Part shown: positions 61,901 to 64,000 of the stretch, piece after piece
How positions within the stretch are numbered: position 1 is the stretch's first letter
How the letters are laid out: each line of letters begins with the position of its first letter
DNA from: Plazaster borealis
Lineage: Eukaryota > Echinodermata > Asteroidea > Forcipulatida > Labidiasteridae
Assembly: GCA_021014325.1 (NCBI GenBank)
Contig: CM037474.1
Span: 5,336,488-5,400,487 of the forward strand
Length of the DNA: 64,000 nucleotides
Reading direction: 5' to 3'
The notes under the pieces: generated by a model
What the model saw: only the letters and a program-made list of their open reading frames with translations
The model's database searches: none
Told to the model about the DNA's origin: nothing
Made by a program: the position numbers and the translations under genes

Positions 61901-63181
61901 AGATTTTAAATCAAAGCATGAAATAGTAACAGTTTGTACAGTCCAGAGTATTCACTTAATTTAGAGTTGCTTACCATCTTAGACTCCACCTGTCTAAAGT
62001 TATTATCAGCAGTCTGTGGTAGACGTTCTCCATGAAGCAGACGAGAAAGGACCGTAAAAGCTTCATTGTACAAACTCAACTCAGTCAAGATTCTCACCTT
62101 TTGTTAAAGAAACAGTAGAAATAACATTAACCCCTTGACGCCGGTATTATCCGGCCTCAATGCCCGGATTACACGCATGACTGCACAGCAGCCTTTGTTT
62201 GCTCACAGCTGTACCGGCCGCAGACTGCATTCCAGGGCTTACCACATACACTGTCCACAGCATTCCGGACCCCGATTAGCGGTCATAGCCGCCTTCCGTC
62301 TTCAAGGGGTTAATAATAATAATAATAATAATAACAGTGGTTTCTCATCGTCATGTCAATGCAAAAACATTGTATCACCTTATGTTACGTGCAAGTTAAA
62401 AATTGTCAAACGTTGTATCTCGCTTAAAATAGCCCAGATGTATACACAAAATAAGTAAGCACCGAGATACGTTTTTGCACGGAGCATGTTCGTGCGAGTT
62501 ACAACATTTTTGTGAAATCAAGATACAACACTTTTGCACTGACACGATGTTATTATAGCACTCAAATCCATCACTCAGTGACGCTCATGGCGCTCCAACA
62601 TTATCGGTCACTGGGCCATATATTTCATTCCTTAAACCATCTCAGCTCCCTGGGGAGTATACAGCCTGTGCTGCTAAATATTTAGCGCACTAAGCTCAAT
62701 CAATCACAAGAAACATCTCTGCCCTCACAGGTACCCATTTACCCCTGGGTGAAGAGAAGCAATTATAGTCAAGTGTTTTGCTCAGTTTATTGATTTTTGC
62801 AGTTCATAGTCACAGACGTTATACCAATGTTTGTATGAGAGAGATTGGCTGTTGCCAGCTTGGCGTTTAGATAATATCCCCTTGTGGGAGGTTTGGAGAG
62901 TTCCCTTGTCAGGAAGATCTAAACAAACAAACAAACAAACAAACAAACGAACAAACAAACAAACTTGACTCCCAAAACGGCAGACCATGGGCAGACAGAA
63001 GCCTTGTGACTTGAGTGCAAAGGGTCGATACATCATGCTATTTTTCCACAGGTCATTTTCTAAATGATCTTTCTTTCTTTAATGGTATATGTACCTTGAG
63101 AATACGTCCGTCTACAGCTCGTTGTAAATCTCTGCAGACAAAGGTCGTCATATACTGGTACAAGGTCAGTAGAGGTAGAAC
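46944..63181 (-). CDS. CFAP54: CFAP54-like ciliary central-apparatus protein, C-terminal part (5' end outside window)
   Basis: Eighteen exons in transcription order: 63095-63181, 61975-62097, 61219-61263, 60638-60789, 60228-60364, 59660-59757, 58944-59007, 57707-57887, 56627-56832, 55975-56144, 54985-55176, 54062-54240, 53069-53305, 51456-51609, 50666-50945, 49044-50050, 47284-47367, 46944-47066. They sum to 3519 bases (1172 codons plus stop) with every phase matching. The protein is mainly helical, with recurring short helix pairs such as LTELSLYNEAFTVLSRLLHG, DARLWLDCRLALVKCL, AWTAVQAATMVALAQRTLAL and LPHLLYLSKVKMRIGHALA. These resemble what I remember of vertebrate CFAP54, as does the C-terminal LQWYQPS..LLLYAIS. 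CFAP54 is about 3,000 aa and belongs to the C1d projection of motile cilia. Linkers such as 60228-60364 are Ser/Thr/Pro/Lys rich. Another large helical ciliary protein is the main alternative. Confidence 0.75.
47437..47862 (+). mobile_element. SINE family A, antisense to host gene
   Basis: Head GGCGTGGCATGGCCGAGCGG and GTTTGTGAGTCCCGG (B box with a 2-base insertion); body GTAAAAGAACCCAG and CCGGTGTTTCTGGCAG; AT-rich tail with ATTATTATA. Lies in the intron between exons 47284-47367 and 49044-50050. Confidence 0.82.
47998..48992 (+). repeat. Two diverged copies of repeat GGCTCAAATTTTACACTGG
   Basis: 47998-48432 and 48577-48992 share GGCTCAAATTTTACACTG, GACCGGACAAGTCCGG-type words, TCTTGTATTTTT or TCTTGTGTTTTT, CAAATGTTGACTTTG and TCTTCTCTTACATGTCTTAG in the same order. 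A third copy is inverted in the last SPDL1 intron. No ORF. Confidence 0.7.
49044..50050 (-). other. CFAP54: Large 1,007-bp exon of the CFAP54-like gene
   Basis: Acceptor CCCACAG at 50051 side, donor CTAGAG then GTAAGG at 49044 side. It encodes 336 residues, far longer than its neighbours (45-280 bp). It contains MSWIHLLSYTSILQRT, EVYLQWYQPS, RQILLLYAIS and a Lys/Pro/Thr-rich end (KPTNRKSKRTARIAQL). No internal stop. GC content is visibly higher than in the introns. Confidence 0.85.
50141..50405 (-). mobile_element. SINE family A, head missing
   Basis: The tail TATATAGCGCTCTATCTACG and body (AGAAACACGTAGGGGCAAAC, TTTTACGTGCATTGCACAA) are present; sequence is lost before the tRNA head and abuts a family C SINE. 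Confidence 0.75.
50425..50640 (-). mobile_element. SINE family C copy
   Basis: On the - strand, GGTGGTCTAGTAGTAAAACA (A box region) and GTGGGTTCGAATCCCACC (B box) form a tRNA-like head. The tail AGTACTGAGTATACAGTGCT-type sequence and TACACCGATGTGTATT recur at 59380-59560. Confidence 0.75.
51755..52140. repeat. Diverged MITE-like repeat
   Basis: GGTATTATACAGGATTGGTA at its left resembles the right end of the 37095-37457 element, and AACATGAACATTTTTC and GTTATTTCATGTATA are also shared. The second terminus is unclear. Confidence 0.5.
52484..53068. repeat. Interspersed repeat CCAGTTAG/GGCCAG split by a MITE
   Basis: 52484-52681 and 53044-53068 are the two parts of the repeat seen uninterrupted at 23375-23685. 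The right part, AGGGAGAACGCTGGTACACC, reaches the splice donor of the exon ending at 53069. Confidence 0.75.
52682..53043. mobile_element. MITE, family AAAGGCACTGNACACGTTTGG (copy 6), nested
   Basis: Ends AAGGCACTGAACATGTTTGG and CCAAACGTGTACGACACC, with TA at 52680-52681 and 53044-53045. The paralogous empty site at about 23650 shows a single TA, supporting Tc1/mariner-type insertion. Confidence 0.87.
53625..54021. mobile_element. MITE, family AAAGGGTCTGTATACGTTTGG (copy 2)
   Basis: Left TAAAGGGTCTGTATACGTTT and right ACCAAACGCTTACAATCCCT, with ATTTTCGGCAATATCTCAAA in common with 34328-34627. Intronic, just before the acceptor-side exon 54062-54240. Confidence 0.8.
54293..54897 (-). mobile_element. 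SINE family A relative with 130-bp triplicated 3' region
   Basis: Three 130-bp units, each with GAGGGCTACACTTAACC at 54325, 54455, 54585 and GACCCAAATCAACTGCCACC, adjoin a - strand tRNA-like head (GTGTTGTGGCCGAGTGG, GGGTTCGAACCCCGG) at 54785-54897. Confidence 0.7.
55268..55862. mobile_element. TIR element TAAAGCYGYGTTCRYRTTGGA
   Basis: Left TAAAGCTGTGTTCGCATTGG and right (reverse complement) TAAAGCCGCGTTCATGTTGG form imperfect inverted ends. The left end is itself a hairpin, with TCCAGTGCGAACAGCTC at about 55338-55354. The 595-bp interior lacks an intact transposase; target duplication not clear. Confidence 0.65.
55865..55958 (-). mobile_element. SINE family A head fragment
   Basis: - strand GGCGTGTCGTGGCCGAGCGG and TATGTGGGTTCTTGTCCCG: head only, directly beside the TIR element 55268-55862 and 16 bases from exon 55975-56144. 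Confidence 0.7.
56180..56507 (-). mobile_element. SINE family A relative
   Basis: Head GTGTCGTGGCCGAGCGG and TGGGTTTGAATCCCTG on the - strand; 3' part with TGGAGCGCCATGAGCATCAC. The same 3' part recurs at 62562-62785. Confidence 0.75.
56889..57301 (-). mobile_element. Full-length SINE family A
   Basis: Head GGCGTGTCGCGGCCGAGCGG near 57301 on the - strand, body near-identical to 40848-41257, tail AAGCGCTATATAAGAACTGC, then ATTATTATATT. Confidence 0.88.
57302..57706 (-). other. Intron sequence of CFAP54-like gene
   Basis: AT-rich sequence with no clear repeat or exon. The words TTTTCACGAAGTGACCTATC and TTTTCACAAGGTGACCTATC recur about 100 bases apart. Confidence 0.4.
57891..58640 (-). other. 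Intron sequence, little recognisable
   Basis: Contains the repeated phrase CACTGTGACCTTGACCTCTG or CACTGTGACCTTGACATTTG (about 58105 and 58281), an old local duplication. No exon or mobile element identified. Confidence 0.4.
58645..58870 (+). mobile_element. SINE family D copy, antisense to host gene
   Basis: TTGGCGTAGTGGTATC (A box) and CCCCGGTTCGAATCCCGC (B box) make a tRNA-like head; the body TTTTGCCTGGAATAATTCTC follows. Single copy in this window. Confidence 0.7.
59380..59560 (-). mobile_element. SINE family C copy
   Basis: - strand head TGGTGGTCTAGTGGTAAGAC and GGGTTCGAATCTCACC, with tail words ACACTGAGTAAACACACATC. Matches 50425-50640. Confidence 0.78.
59840..60145. mobile_element. 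Head-to-head pair of SINE family B copies
   Basis: The - strand copy (59840-59990) and + strand copy (60017-60145) share CAGTTGGTAGAGCGCCGGCA, CACGTTAAT and GTCGCAGGTTCAAGT. They are about 25 bases apart, so the pair could fold into a long hairpin in the CFAP54-like pre-mRNA. Confidence 0.85.
60423..60605. mobile_element. MITE end plus SINE family A head fragment
   Basis: 60423-60525 begins TTAAAGGTAGGGTTATAGAT, a diverged end of the AAAGGGTCTGTATACG MITE family. It is broken by a - strand SINE A head (ACCAGGACTCGAACCCTCAC, 60526-60605). Confidence 0.55.
61394..61763. mobile_element. MITE with TAAAGGGRCAYGTTGCCTT termini
   Basis: Left TAAAGGGGCACGTTGCCTTC, right (reverse complement) TAAAGGGACATGTTGCCTTC: 18 of 20 match, next to TA. 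The interior contains an ATTTTGTGGA..TCCACAAAAT inverted repeat (61563-61600). Intronic. Confidence 0.85.
62131..62309. mobile_element. piggyBac-like MITE, TTAA flanks
   Basis: TTAA at 62127-62130 and 62310-62313 flank termini CCCCTTGACGCCGG and CTTCAAGGGG. The 179-bp interior is GC-rich (CCGG, CCGCAG) unlike its surroundings, which suggests a separate origin. An (AAT)n tract follows. Confidence 0.75.
62562..62785 (-). mobile_element. SINE family A 3' fragment
   Basis: TCCATCACTCAGTGACGCTC and ATGGCGCTCCAACATTAT match 56180-56507; it stops at CAAGTGTTTTGCTCAG before the tRNA head. Confidence 0.65.
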
Positions 63182-64000
63182 CTACCACGAAAACAAAACA
63201 ACGGCCAGAGATTGAATTATCAAAAAACATCAAGAAAGTAAATTCTTTTTTAAAAATGTTTGCTTCAGTTGAAAGATTACTCATTCAGTCATCAGAAACA
63301 GGTGAGATGATCAGTCAAACTAGGCATGTGTCTCGATTAAAAGGCTGGGAACAAGACTAAACCAAATAAACTAATTGCTCTTTGGAGTCGCCAATTCTTC
63401 CTAAAAGTAATTCATAAATACCTGGGACAGTTTATCCATTTGGAATGGCCGATAGGATATCACATCGCCATTTTTAAACGTGTGATATGAACACAATTAG
63501 TCGTGTTTAAACATGACATGACCTTATTGAGTCAAAAGTGGGCGCTATCAGATGATTGGGCAGAGAGTGCAAATTTCACAGCCCAATTAAAGTTGGTAGG
63601 GTGCATATTTGGCTCATGTAAGGTTGAAACTTGCCTGCGATAGTTTGAAACTTGAGCGTGCGAAATCAAAACTTGCGCAAAGAGCTATTTAGTGCTCAAC
63701 ATAAGCATAGAAATTCAACGCAGAGACGAGGTGAGCTGAGGCTAAACTGTCAGATTTGTTCTTAACTTTGAAAGGGTTTTTGGATGTTTTTACGGTCGTG
63801 CTCGTGGGGCTCGGTCCTTTATGGCAAGTCAACGACCCTGCAGGTTTTAAACGGACATTTGAGAACTCGTCACCGCTCTTTTAGTCCCTTATCCGTACAT
63901 GCTGTACCCTCAAAAGTTTTCAAACATTAATCGTATAACTTGAACCAAACCATTCAGATGGTGCAAACAAATCAGCCGATATAATTAATGTGAAAAATCA
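63182..64000 (-). other. Intron of CFAP54-like gene at window edge
   Basis: No exon is seen upstream of 63181 in the last 0.8 kb, most of which is the repeat at 63440-63905. The gene continues beyond the window. Confidence 0.45.
63440..63905 (-). repeat. Interspersed repeat (copy 2, inverted relative to 45461-46015)
   Basis: Contains GAGTCAAAAGTGGGCGCTAT, GGTGAGCTGAGGCTAAACTG and CTCGTCACCGCTCTTTTAGT, the reverse of blocks at 45461-46015. Located upstream of the most 5' CFAP54-like exon in the window. Confidence 0.68.

Noticed and set aside
1..64000. CRISPR arrays, bacterial operons, prophage or plasmid features
   Set aside because: The sequence is eukaryotic, with spliced genes and SINEs. 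The tandem arrays here have no unique spacers between fixed repeats and no cas genes.

Overview
This is a window of animal nuclear DNA: long AT-rich introns, short phase-matched exons with GT-AG borders, and many SINEs and MITEs. The dense tRNA-headed SINEs whose tail contains GCGCTATATAAGAAG, the abundant short terminal-inverted-repeat elements, and intermediate-identity orthologues of vertebrate genes suggest a marine deuterostome. I favour an echinoderm, possibly a sea star, but that is inference.

Three protein genes can be reconstructed exon by exon, and all reading phases close. (1) An ELK-family ETS transcription factor on the + strand: candidate promoter about 2.4-2.65 kb, 5'UTR exon to 2781, coding exons 6599-6692, 11212-11337 and 14714-15897. 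It has an N-terminal ETS domain and a C-terminal MAPK-responsive box. (2) Spindly (SPDL1) on the + strand: ten coding exons between 23192 and 33977, 644 aa, with the dynein-binding CC1 box, the dynactin-binding Spindly box and a C-terminal CKQQ farnesylation motif. (3) The 3' part of a large gene on the - strand, 63181 down to 46944. It has 18 exons and 1172 codons plus stop, and runs off the right edge; it best matches the ciliary central-apparatus protein CFAP54. SPDL1 and the CFAP54-like gene converge across a repeat-rich 13-kb gap.

Layout: 1-2.4 kb repeats and AT-rich DNA; 2.4-19.2 kb ELK locus with a 31-bp minisatellite, a foldback element and several perfect CRE motifs; 19.2-21.1 kb spacer and the SPDL1 promoter candidate; 21.1-34 kb SPDL1, with a 0.96-kb palindrome made of two transposons in intron 1; 34-46.9 kb intergenic repeats (52-bp and 144-bp satellites, MITEs, a SINE, a LINE relic); 46.9-64 kb the CFAP54-like gene with SINE-packed introns.

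The three genes have unrelated jobs (MAPK-responsive transcription, kinetochore dynein recruitment, ciliary motility), and I see no functional cluster. The unusual material is in the non-coding fraction: nested elements that reveal their target sites, a template-switch scar, repeats touching splice sites, and a likely N-terminally extended ELK isoform.
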